A stretch of 64,000 nt of DNA from Chryseobacterium limigenitum (GTDB lineage Bacteria; Bacteroidota; Bacteroidia; Flavobacteriales; Weeksellaceae): NCBI RefSeq assembly GCF_900114875.1, contig NZ_FPKW01000001.1, positions 372,001 through 436,000 on the forward strand. Direction: 5' to 3'. Made by a program: the position numbers and the translations under genes. The notes below the pieces were generated by a model. That model was given only the letters and a program-made list of their open reading frames with translations, ran no database searches and was not told the DNA's origin. This document shows, one piece after another, positions 43,982-51,389 of the stretch (the stretch's first letter is position 1; each line of letters begins with the position of its first letter).

Positions 43982-44836
43982 ATGCTAAACAAACTTGCAG
44001 CCTCAGAATTGGTTCTGAATGATGACGGAAGTGTATACCACTTAAACCTTTTACCTGAAGATATTGCCGACAAAGTGATCCTTGTCGGAGATCCGGACAG
44101 AGTACCGAAAGTATCTCAATATTTCGATAAAGTTGAGGTTAAAAAGAACAAAAGAGAATTCTACACACACACAGGAACGTTGCGTGGCGAAAGAATTTCT
44201 GTAATGTCAACAGGAATCGGTACAGAAAACATCGATATCGTAATGAACGAGCTTGATGCTTTGGTGAATATCGATTTAAAGGAGAAAGAATTCAAAAAAG
44301 AACATAAATCACTTGAGCTTTTCCGTATGGGAACTTGCGGAAGTGTAAATCCTGATGTTCAGGTTGATAACATGCTGGTTACCCAAAATGTTGTTGGATT
44401 AGACGGATTAATGCATTTCTATCAGGATTATGAGTTTGAAAATGATTTTTCAAGAAACTTCATGGAAAAATTCCCTTATGCAAAGATCAAACCGATGCTT
44501 TATTTCGCAGACTGGTCAAAAGAGTTGGGAGAATTGTATAAAGATGCCAAGTACCACGGAAATACGGCTACTTTTCCGGGATTTTATGCTCCACAGGGAA
44601 GACAGCTTCGTTTGAAAGCTTTGGATGATAAATTCTTGGAAACATTAAATGATCTTGGGGTTACCAATTTTGAAATGGAAACTTCTGCGATCTATGCGCT
44701 TTCAAAGTTATTAGGACACAAGGCTATTACCGTGAATAACGTTATCGCCAACAGAAGACGCGGAGAATTCTCTGCAGATCATCAAGCTTCAGAAAAAAAA
44801 CTGATCACTTGGGTTTTGGATAGAATTATTAAGTAA
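43982..44836 (+). CDS. Nucleoside phosphorylase (uridine phosphorylase-like)
   Basis: A 284-residue cytosolic enzyme of the PNP/UDP family that splits nucleosides with phosphate. The N-terminal phosphate-binding segment is VILVGDPDRVPKV. MSTGIGTENIDIVMNEL and FRMGTCGSVNPDVQVDNMLV form the ribose/phosphate pocket. TNFEMETSAIYALSKLLGHK carries the EMET-type nucleoside-binding signature. Uridine is the likeliest substrate, though purine preference cannot be excluded. Confidence 0.9.
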   Translation: MLNKLAASELVLNDDGSVYHLNLLPEDIADKVILVGDPDRVPKVSQYFDKVEVKKNKREFYTHTGTLRGERISVMSTGIGTENIDIVMNELDALVNIDLKEKEFKKEHKSLELFRMGTCGSVNPDVQVDNMLVTQNVVGLDGLMHFYQDYEFENDFSRNFMEKFPYAKIKPMLYFADWSKELGELYKDAKYHGNTATFPGFYAPQGRQLRLKALDDKFLETLNDLGVTNFEMETSAIYALSKLLGHKAITVNNVIANRRRGEFSADHQASEKKLITWVLDRIIK

Positions 44837-44855
44837 TTTTTCGACCATAAAAGAT

Positions 44856-44888
44856 AAAATAGGCTGTCCAAAAAGGTCAGCCTATTTT
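44856..44888 (+). terminator. Intrinsic terminator after the nucleoside phosphorylase gene
   Basis: AAAATAGGCTG and CAGCCTATTTT, 11-bp stem with an inner CC/GG pair, 20 bp past the stop. Confidence 0.88.
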
Positions 44889-44890
44889 GA

Positions 44891-45018
44891 TGTACCAATA
44901 TAACAATGTAAGAATTTACCAATTTTTTAATAATTGTAAAAAAAACAATATCATTAATCTGCAAAAAACAGTATATTTTTCTATTGATACATTGCTAGAC
45001 TGATACATTGTTACATTA
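44891..45018. repeat. Inverted repeat, family D, copy 2
   Basis: It begins GTACCAATATAACAATGTA. The right end, reversed, reads TTAATGTAACAATGTATCAG and shares TAACAATGTATCAG with copy 1 at 32767-32866. The middle is AT-rich and unrelated to copy 1. Confidence 0.55.
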
Positions 45019-45065
45019 AGCTGGCTTTTAGGACAGCTTCTTCTTTTTAACCCTATTGAAAACTA

Positions 45066-46451
45066 TTAAAATTCATTAATCGTTATATAAAAATGTCCCG
45101 AATAAAGACTTGCAGCGTTACCTGAAATATTATTTAAAGCTATTGTAATTGTTGAGGTTGAAGAAAGTCTTGGATTTAAAACTCCAAAATCCGAAACACC
45201 CGCAAAATCATTAGCAGGAGATACAACCACTGACGCTCTTGTTGAACCCGGTTGATAAGCCGCCGGAATTGTAATACTTAATGTTGTCGTTTTTCCCGAA
45301 GGTAAATTATTGATAGAAACACTAGGCCAAACCTCAAAAGTGATCTGATTTTTCTGTACACTACCCTTTTCACCCAGTTTATATTGTCCGTTTACATCAA
45401 TTTTAGTTGCAGCGGTAGGAGAATTAGTACCAATGCCCACAGAAGCATTGCTGTCACCTAAAATTATAGCATTGGCTTGTGATGTAGTTGCTCCATACCC
45501 TATTGCTGTTGAGTTTTGCCCTGTTGCTGAGGTTCCAGAACCCAATGCTGTAGAATTTTGATTGTTCGTCTGAGAATTAATCCCTAAAGCCGTTTCACCA
45601 TTGGACGCAGTTTTTGCATTATGCCCTAACGCAATCGACTGATATCCGCCCGCAACAGAATTTTTCCCGATTGCAGTCGCTTCATTCGTTGTTGTTTTGG
45701 CATTATGACCTATTGCTGTGGATTGATATCCACCAGCTGCAGAACCATATCCAATGGCGGTAGCTTCGTTCACCGTCACTTTGGCGCCATAGCCCAAAGC
45801 AGTCGATTGAAACCCTGAAATTTGTGTATTTGCCCCTACTGCAACAGATTCACCAGATGTTACAGAAGCGTTTGTTCCTATTGCAATTCCCTGATATGAA
45901 CTGCTTGAATTTCCTAAAGCAATCCCGTTTTGAGCAGCACTTGCCGCAGCACCAAAACTTATGGAATTGTTTGTTCCTAATCTTCCCATTGTAGAAGAAT
46001 TTACCTTAAATATCAAATCATCTAACGTAGATGTTCCTAAAGATAAGGGCGTATTGCCGGCACTGTAGTTACCTACGTTAGTTCCTGTAGTATTCCATCC
46101 GCTAAAACTGTTGGTTCCGTTGTTGCCATTATTGATACTGTTGCCTGACGCACTGGAAATTAAATTCCATTGGGTGTTGTTCCAAAAATAGAATCCGGCT
46201 GTCGTTAAACCGCCTGTTCCGTTATTCCAAACCAATAAACCTGTAGCCGGAGAAGCGATCGTAGTAGCGTCCGTTGACGAGTTTAAGGCTATACTTGGAA
46301 TTAATAATCCTTTATTATTGGAATTGATTTCTAACATTGCTGAGTTTTTCGGAGAGGAAGTTCCAATTCCTACTTGTCCATATGCAAAACTATGAAAGAC
46401 TAAAAATAGTCCAACACTAAAGATTAAATTTTTCACTTGAGTTATAGTCAT
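45066..46451 (-). CDS. Secreted protein with YadA-head-like 14-residue repeats
   Basis: A 461-residue protein with a signal peptide (residues 1-25, ending AYGQ). Residues 26-100 contain VGIGTSSPKNSAMLEINSNN, a start common to Bacteroidota surface proteins. From about 175 to 332 there are twelve ALG/AIG turns. After the first 12-residue step, all are exactly 14 residues apart (190, 204, 218 and so on to 330), with a 28-residue super-repeat (GGYQSTAIGHNAKT). This is the left-handed beta-roll of YadA/Hep_Hag adhesin heads. No YadA membrane anchor or T9SS sorting domain is present; a beta-sandwich-like end follows (TFEVWPSVSINNLPSG). Confidence 0.82.
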   Translation of the reverse strand: MTITQVKNLIFSVGLFLVFHSFAYGQVGIGTSSPKNSAMLEINSNNKGLLIPSIALNSSTDATTIASPATGLLVWNNGTGGLTTAGFYFWNNTQWNLISSASGNSINNGNNGTNSFSGWNTTGTNVGNYSAGNTPLSLGTSTLDDLIFKVNSSTMGRLGTNNSISFGAAASAAQNGIALGNSSSSYQGIAIGTNASVTSGESVAVGANTQISGFQSTALGYGAKVTVNEATAIGYGSAAGGYQSTAIGHNAKTTTNEATAIGKNSVAGGYQSIALGHNAKTASNGETALGINSQTNNQNSTALGSGTSATGQNSTAIGYGATTSQANAIILGDSNASVGIGTNSPTAATKIDVNGQYKLGEKGSVQKNQITFEVWPSVSINNLPSGKTTTLSITIPAAYQPGSTRASVVVSPANDFAGVSDFGVLNPRLSSTSTITIALNNISGNAASLYSGHFYITINEF

Positions 46452-46477
46452 TTAGTAATAGGTTATTATCTAAGCTA

Positions 46478-46485
46478 CAAATATA
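46478..46485 (-). promoter_or_regulatory. -7 promoter element for the YadA-head-like gene
   Basis: TATATTTG on the minus strand matches TAnnTTTG, leaving a leader of about 20 nt. Confidence 0.5.
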
Positions 46486-46631
46486 TGAAATTTTCAATAA
46501 AAACCATATTATTTTGAATATTTCGCAATAACTATACTAAGCAGTGATAAATACATCTGTTACTCACTATTTAATGATAAAACACTAATACTAAATACAT
46601 ACATAAAGCCTTTATTCATAGGTATATAAAA

Positions 46632-46657
46632 AAATCTGCTTAATAAAAAGCAGATTT
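46632..46657 (-). terminator. Intrinsic terminator of tag
   Basis: AAATCTGCTT and AAGCAGATTT, 10-bp stem with a 6-nt loop; the A-rich left flank gives the U-tract. It is 55 bp past the stop. Confidence 0.85.
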
Positions 46658-46712
46658 AATATTATCAATTAATTAATTTAACACCACAAAATTGTGAATA
46701 ATATAATTTTAT

Positions 46713-47270
46713 TCACCGTTTAATGAAACAGCTTTCGAGATGATCATTGACCATTCCCGTAGCTTGCATATGTGCATAAACAACAGTTGAGCCCATAAAT
46801 TTAAAGCCTCTTTTCTTTAAATCTTTTGATAAAGTATCTGAAATTTCAGTCGTTGCAGGAACATCTTTTAAAGTTTTCGGAGTATTCTGAATAGGCTTTC
46901 CATCTACAAAACCCCAGATATATTTTGAAAAACTTCCAAATTCTCTCTGAATCTCCTGAAATTTCTGCGCATTGGTAATTGTTGCCAAAACTTTAAGTCG
47001 GTTTCTTACAATTCCCGGATTCTGCATCAATTCTTCTACTTTTTCATCAGAATATGCTGCGATCTTTTTATAATCGAATTGATCAAAAGCCTCTTTAAAG
47101 GTTTCTCTTTTACTTAGGATGGTGTACCAGCTTAATCCGGCCTGAAAACTTTCAAGAATTAAAAATTCAAATATTGTTTCATCATCATAAACAGGTCTTC
47201 CCCACTCTTCATCGTGGTATTTTCTGTACAAATCGTCTTTTTCGCACCACCCACAGCGTATTTTTTCCAT
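46713..47270 (-). CDS. tag: DNA-3-methyladenine glycosylase I
   Basis: A 185-residue base-excision repair enzyme removing 3-methyladenine. The Tag signature MEKIRCGWCEKDDLYRKYHD (zinc-binding Cys), EEWGRPVYDD and LESFQAGLSWYTILSKRETF is intact. The C-terminal FMGSTVVYAHMQATGMVNDH supplies the remaining zinc ligands. The ATG at 47270 matches the usual start; an in-frame ATG two codons upstream is also possible. Confidence 0.95.
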   Translation of the reverse strand: MEKIRCGWCEKDDLYRKYHDEEWGRPVYDDETIFEFLILESFQAGLSWYTILSKRETFKEAFDQFDYKKIAAYSDEKVEELMQNPGIVRNRLKVLATITNAQKFQEIQREFGSFSKYIWGFVDGKPIQNTPKTLKDVPATTEISDTLSKDLKKRGFKFMGSTVVYAHMQATGMVNDHLESCFIKR

Positions 47271-47406
47271 AATCATATATTTTAAGCTAAAGATAAAACC
47301 GATTTGGAAAAGTATAACAAAAAATTATGAAAATTTTAACAAAGACTCCAATTTTTAGGAATGGTTATTGATTATTTACTATCACACACAAAAAATATTT
47401 ACTATT

Positions 47407-47706
47407 ATGAATAATTCAGATTACAACAAAGCAGAAAATGCAGTAGACAACACAAAGAACTCTTTAGAGAATGCAGCTGAAAAAGCAAAATGGAAAGTGA
47501 ATGAACTGGCAGATAAAGCCAAGGACTACATCAATGAAAAAAGAGCAAATGACGAGGAAGCAACTCAGGAAGACTGGCTTGATAAAGTAAAAAATAATGC
47601 CTCTGATGCTTGGGAAAGCGTTAAGGATCATGCGAATGATGCTTGGGAAAAAACCAAAGATGCCGCAGAAGATGTAAAGGCAGAATGGAACAAGAAAACC
47701 AACTAA
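47407..47706 (+). CDS. Small helical stress-type protein (LEA/CsbD-like)
   Basis: A 99-residue, highly charged protein. The ATG at 47407 is preferred because the low-complexity pattern starts there; 13 upstream in-frame codons are unlike the rest. It is built of Ala/Lys/Asp/Glu-rich helical segments with a repeated WESVKDHANDAWEKTKDAAE pattern, and no cysteine or membrane segment. This resembles LEA- and CsbD/YtjH-type stress proteins of Bacteroidota; function is not established. Its own terminator follows. Confidence 0.75.
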   Translation: MNNSDYNKAENAVDNTKNSLENAAEKAKWKVNELADKAKDYINEKRANDEEATQEDWLDKVKNNASDAWESVKDHANDAWEKTKDAAEDVKAEWNKKTN

Positions 47707-47734
47707 AAATTTCAGTCATATAAATATTTTCAAG

Positions 47735-47770
47735 AAAAACGGAGCTTTTTTATAAAGGCTCCGTTTTTTT
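47735..47770 (+). terminator. Intrinsic terminator after the helical stress-type gene
   Basis: AAAAACGGAGC and GCTCCGTTTTT, with a T run continuing to 47770. Confidence 0.9.
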
Positions 47771-47796
47771 ATTATGCTCTAAACACAAATTATTGC

Positions 47797-47804
47797 TACA
47801 TTTG
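47797..47804 (+). promoter_or_regulatory. -7 promoter element for fabI
   Basis: TACATTTG matches TAnnTTTG and predicts a leader of about 18 nt. No -33 TTTG is seen at the usual distance. Confidence 0.55.
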
Positions 47805-47828
47805 TATATTAATAAACATTAAAAAATT

Positions 47829-48638
47829 ATGTCATACGGTTTACTTAAAGGCAAGAAGGGAATTATTTTTGGAGCCCTTAATGAACAATCTATCGCATGG
47901 AAAGTTGCTGAAAGATGTCATGAAGAAGGTGCTGAATTTATCTTATCAAACGCTCCTATTGCTTTGAGAATGGGAGAGCTTAATGGTTTAGCAGAAAAAA
48001 CAGGCTCTGAAGTAATTGGTGCAGATGCAACTTCTACAGAAGATCTTGGAAAGCTTTTTGATGCTGCAATCGCGAAATTCGGTAAAATAGATTTTATCCT
48101 TCACTCTATAGGAATGTCCGTAAATGTAAGAAAAGGGAAACATTATACAGAAATGAATTACGACTGGACAGAAAAAGGTTGGGATATCTCAGCAGTTTCT
48201 TTCCACAAAGTAATGCGTACGGCATGGGAAAAAGACTGTATGAACGAATGGGGAAGTATTTTGGCACTTTCTTATATCGCAGCTCAGAGAACATTCCCGG
48301 ACTATAACGATATGTCTGACAACAAAGCGTATCTGGAAAGTATCGCAAGAACTTTCGGATACTATTGGGGTGAAAGAAAAGTACGTGTAAATACGGTTTC
48401 TCAGTCTCCTACTGTTACAACTGCAGGAAGCGGAGTAAAAGGTTTCGGAGGTTTCTTAGGATATGCCGAAGATATGTCTCCACTAGGAAATGCATCAGCT
48501 CTTGAGTGTGCAGATTACTGTGTAACTTTATTCTCTGATCTTACTAAAAAAGTAACAATGCAGAACTTATTCCACGATGGTGGTTTCAGCAATACAGGAG
48601 TTTCTCAGAAGGTTATTCAGAAATATGATCTTGAATAA
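47829..48638 (+). CDS. fabI: Enoyl-[acyl-carrier-protein] reductase (NADH)
   Basis: A 269-residue SDR enzyme for the last step of fatty-acid elongation. The N-terminal NAD motif is GIIFGALNEQSIAW, and the nucleotide-side SxxS/LHSIGMSV is present. The catalytic Y159 and K166 (YNDMSDNKA) have the FabI spacing of six residues. SQSPTVTTAGSGVKGF is the flexible substrate loop. Length is normal. It is monocistronic with its own promoter and terminator. Confidence 0.96.
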   Translation: MSYGLLKGKKGIIFGALNEQSIAWKVAERCHEEGAEFILSNAPIALRMGELNGLAEKTGSEVIGADATSTEDLGKLFDAAIAKFGKIDFILHSIGMSVNVRKGKHYTEMNYDWTEKGWDISAVSFHKVMRTAWEKDCMNEWGSILALSYIAAQRTFPDYNDMSDNKAYLESIARTFGYYWGERKVRVNTVSQSPTVTTAGSGVKGFGGFLGYAEDMSPLGNASALECADYCVTLFSDLTKKVTMQNLFHDGGFSNTGVSQKVIQKYDLE

Positions 48639-48670
48639 ATTGTAATTAATACAAATTATTAAATAATATT

Positions 48671-48706
48671 AAAAGCCAAAGTAGACTATTTTACTTTGGC
48701 TTTTTT
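48671..48706 (+). terminator. Intrinsic terminator of fabI
   Basis: AAAAGCCAAAGTA and TACTTTGGCTTTT with a T run, starting 33 bp past the stop. Confidence 0.92.
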
Positions 48707-48852
48707 ATGTTCAAATGACAAAGTATTTTTTTTTTTTTTATCAGTCAATACAAAATAAACACAACTGTTTTCCAATTAAAAAATAGCACGTAGAAAATTA
48801 TTTCTTCTAAACAAGAAAATATGAATGAAGAATAATTCATCAACCTAAAAAC

Positions 48853-48885
48853 AGTATCGGCGGCACCAAAGGTGCCGCCGATACT
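48853..48885 (-). terminator. GC-rich perfect hairpin at the end of the beta-glucan locus
   Basis: AGTATCGGCGGCACC and GGTGCCGCCGATACT, a 15-bp perfect stem with an AAA loop, 23 bp beyond the last GH30 gene. The GC-rich stem is conspicuous in this AT-rich region. The A-run on its left would be the U-tract for the minus strand. Confidence 0.7.
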
Positions 48886-48907
48886 TAATAAAAATGTTAA
48901 TATGATG

Positions 48908-50347
48908 TTATAAAATTACGGTCTGTATAGAGTGCGCAGGAGCAGATAACTTGGCAGACATACCTTCGATCCAAAGATTGGTATCAATATCACTGTCGGA
49001 ATCATTCATGATAACTGTAACTAACTGCCCATTTTCATTCATGAAAGTTGTTGAGGTTAAAGCTGCTCTGTTGGATGAACTTCCGATTCTTTGAGCATTT
49101 GGCTTAATGAATTTCGAAACATGCCCCACATAATAATACTCATAAGTATAATGAACTTCACCTGTTTTTGTATCCGCGATGATTGGGGCAAAACAGAAGT
49201 TCCCAACATGGTTTGGCCCTCCTGTTTCGTCAAGAAGAACGTTCCAGTCCGTCCATAAGGCAGTTCCTTTATTGAAATCATTAATCATATTTTTTCCGTA
49301 CAATTCGCCTAAACTTACGTCATAGATTTTAGACATATCAAATTGTTCTTTACAGCCTTCGGTAAATGCCAGAAATTTATCCGGAAAAGCTCTTTGAGTT
49401 TCAATTAAATTATCAAAAAGCTGTGTTTTATTATTCCATGTTTCATACCAGTGGTAGCCGATTCCTGCGGCATATTTTGAAGTTTCAGGATCACTTAATG
49501 TTGTTGTTGCTCTTTGATAAATCAAATCACGGTTATGATCCCAGATCATTACTTTTTTATCTTTAAATCCATTTTTCCAAAGTGTTGGACCTAAATTATT
49601 TTTCAGGAACTCCCCTTCTTCCTCAGCAGTATAAATACAAGATTCCCAACTTTGTGTTGCCATCGGCTCGTTTTGAACGGTCAGCCCCCAAACATTGATC
49701 CCTTTTTTTTCGTATTCTTTTATGAATTTCACGTAATAATCTGCCCAAGTTTGATAGAAAGCATTTTCCAGTCTGCCTCCTTTCAACATACTTTTGTTAG
49801 ATTTCATCCAAGCCGGTGGACTCCAGGGAGAAAAATAGAACGTAAAATCTTTTCCAATTGCTTTTTGAGCTTCTTTAATCATCGGAATTTTATACTTTTC
49901 ATCATGCGCAACGTTGAATGATTTTAAAGAATTATCATTCTCAGTCACATAGGTATAAGAATCGCTTGAGAAGTCACACGAGTTCATATTGGTACGAACA
50001 ACCGTGTATCCCAACCCGTTTTTACCATAATAAGCCTCAAGAATCTCTTTCTGCTTATTTTTTGGAAGTTTATAAAAAGTTTCAGCAGATGCGTCAGTAA
50101 TAGCACCTCCGATTCCGATTAATTTCTGATATTTAAAATCAGGATCTACAAAAACGCAGGCATCTGTTTCTTTTGGCTGATCCATCTTTTCAAATTTCAC
50201 CATTCCCTTATCAACCATTTTTTCGTTGGTTTTAGAATTGGTAAAAATTACTTTTGCTGTTTTTCCTGTATTCTTTTTCCAGTAATTCTGAGCATTTGCA
50301 TTAAAAAAAGCTCCTACTACAAAACAACTTACTACTAATTTCTTCAT
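48908..50347 (-). CDS. Secreted glycoside hydrolase family 30 (glucanase)
   Basis: A 479-residue enzyme with a signal peptide (residues 1-19, ending NANAQ). The GH30 barrel has YFSPWSPPAWMKSNKSMLKG, acid/base E227 (GLTVQNEPM) and nucleophile E330 (LAFTEGCKEQF), followed by the beta-sandwich end (SAKLSAPAHSIQTVIL). GH30 members in such loci are endo-beta-1,6-glucanases or glucosylceramidase-like beta-glucosidases. It is the last gene of the SusC-to-GH30 operon and a distant paralogue of the lipoprotein GH30 at 53625-55058. Confidence 0.92.
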   Translation of the reverse strand: MKKLVVSCFVVGAFFNANAQNYWKKNTGKTAKVIFTNSKTNEKMVDKGMVKFEKMDQPKETDACVFVDPDFKYQKLIGIGGAITDASAETFYKLPKNKQKEILEAYYGKNGLGYTVVRTNMNSCDFSSDSYTYVTENDNSLKSFNVAHDEKYKIPMIKEAQKAIGKDFTFYFSPWSPPAWMKSNKSMLKGGRLENAFYQTWADYYVKFIKEYEKKGINVWGLTVQNEPMATQSWESCIYTAEEEGEFLKNNLGPTLWKNGFKDKKVMIWDHNRDLIYQRATTTLSDPETSKYAAGIGYHWYETWNNKTQLFDNLIETQRAFPDKFLAFTEGCKEQFDMSKIYDVSLGELYGKNMINDFNKGTALWTDWNVLLDETGGPNHVGNFCFAPIIADTKTGEVHYTYEYYYVGHVSKFIKPNAQRIGSSSNRAALTSTTFMNENGQLVTVIMNDSDSDIDTNLWIEGMSAKLSAPAHSIQTVIL

Positions 50348-50389
50348 AATCTCTTTCTATTTTATGGAGAGAAAATCACTCTCACTTCA

Positions 50390-51193
50390 TTATTTATTTT
50401 GATAAACCCTTACATAATCGATGTAATATTTCTGAGGAAAAATAGAATCATCAATTCCTTCTTTTCCACCCCAAAATCCACCGACAGCCAAATTTAAAAT
50501 GATATAGTATGGCTGATCAAAAGGCCACGCTTCATAGGTTTTTTCTTTATTTTCATAGGTGAAAAACTTTTGATCATCAATATAAACATCAATTTTTTCA
50601 GGCGTCCAATCTGCCTTATAGACATGAAATTTTTCGCTTGCATCTTTCACGATCAACGTATCGGTTTTCTGTGTTCCGATAATATGATTGTACTTTTTCG
50701 TATGAACCGACGCATGAATATACCCTTGATTAAAACCTACATGTTCCATAATATCAAGCTCGCCGTCATCCGGCCATTCCTTCATATTTTCGCTCATCAT
50801 CCAGATGGCAGGCCAGGTTCCGCGACCTTTTGGAAGCTTTGCACGAACTTCAACCGTTCCATATTGAAAAGAAAATTTCCCTTTCGTTAAAAGCCTTGCG
50901 GATGTATATTTATTCTTTTCCCAATTTTCTTTTTTGGCTTCAATGACTAAATTTCCGTTTTCAACTCTTGCATTTTCTAAACGGTTTTTGGTATAAAACT
51001 GAGCTTCATTATTTCCGTAACCGTCACCTCCGACTTCATAATTCCATTTTGTGGCATCGGGTAATCCTTTTCCGCTAAATTCATCATTCCAGATTAATTT
51101 TCTGCTGGAATCGGGTTTATTTGAAGCACAACCTTCAACACAGAAAGCCAAAGCTCCTCCCACTAAAATGGTGATGATATTCTGAAGTTTCAT
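50390..51193 (-). CDS. Glycoside hydrolase family 16 lipoprotein (laminarinase-like)
   Basis: A 267-residue protein. The ATG at 51193 is chosen because it begins a lipoprotein leader ending FCVEGC. In-frame codons upstream would run into a repetitive element. The GH16 catalytic motif ExDxxE is DGELDIMEHVGF, preceded by GRGTWPAIWMMSENMKEWPD. The C-terminal half shows FHVYKADWTPEKIDVYIDDQ and PYYIILNLAVGGFWGG. It fits bacterial endo-beta-1,3-glucanases (laminarinases) exposed on the cell surface or in the periplasm. The next gene downstream (GH30) starts 42 bp later. Confidence 0.92.
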   Translation of the reverse strand: MKLQNIITILVGGALAFCVEGCASNKPDSSRKLIWNDEFSGKGLPDATKWNYEVGGDGYGNNEAQFYTKNRLENARVENGNLVIEAKKENWEKNKYTSARLLTKGKFSFQYGTVEVRAKLPKGRGTWPAIWMMSENMKEWPDDGELDIMEHVGFNQGYIHASVHTKKYNHIIGTQKTDTLIVKDASEKFHVYKADWTPEKIDVYIDDQKFFTYENKEKTYEAWPFDQPYYIILNLAVGGFWGGKEGIDDSIFPQKYYIDYVRVYQNK

Positions 51194-51221
51194 GCTCTTG
51201 ATTTTAAGATTAAAGTTTGAT

Positions 51222-51305
51222 TTTGTCATTCTGAGGAACGAAGAATCTTTATTATATTTTAGAAATAGATTCTTCACTTCACTCCGCTCCGTTCAGAATG
51301 ACAAA
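51222..51305. repeat. Intergenic inverted repeat, family C
   Basis: TTTGTCATTCTGA and TCAGAATGACAAA are perfect 13-bp inverted ends (51222-51234, 51293-51305). AAGAATCT and AGATTCTT pair inside (51241-51248, 51267-51274). It lies between the GH3 and GH16 genes and is related to the element at 14535-14620. Confidence 0.75.
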
Positions 51306-51350
51306 TGCCACGTTTAAATTCATTAAAACTTAATGTCTTTTACCACCAAA

Positions 51351-51368
51351 AGCGGGTTTTATCCCGCT
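51351..51368 (-). terminator. Possible weak terminator after the GH3 gene
   Basis: AGCGGG and CCCGCT around TTTTAT, 21 bp beyond the GH3 stop, with a short A-run on the left. The stem is only 6 bp; it could reduce expression of the two downstream hydrolases. Confidence 0.45.
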
Positions 51369-51389
51369 CTCAGTTTTGTAAACTAATAT

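Noticed and set aside
48726..48739. Run of 14 T residues after fabI
   Set aside because: A homopolymer behind a normal terminator; length may also be a sequencing artefact.
51194..51277. Longer N-terminus for the GH16 protein
   Set aside because: The extra 28 codons run through the intergenic repeat, and the lipoprotein signal begins at the internal ATG (51193).
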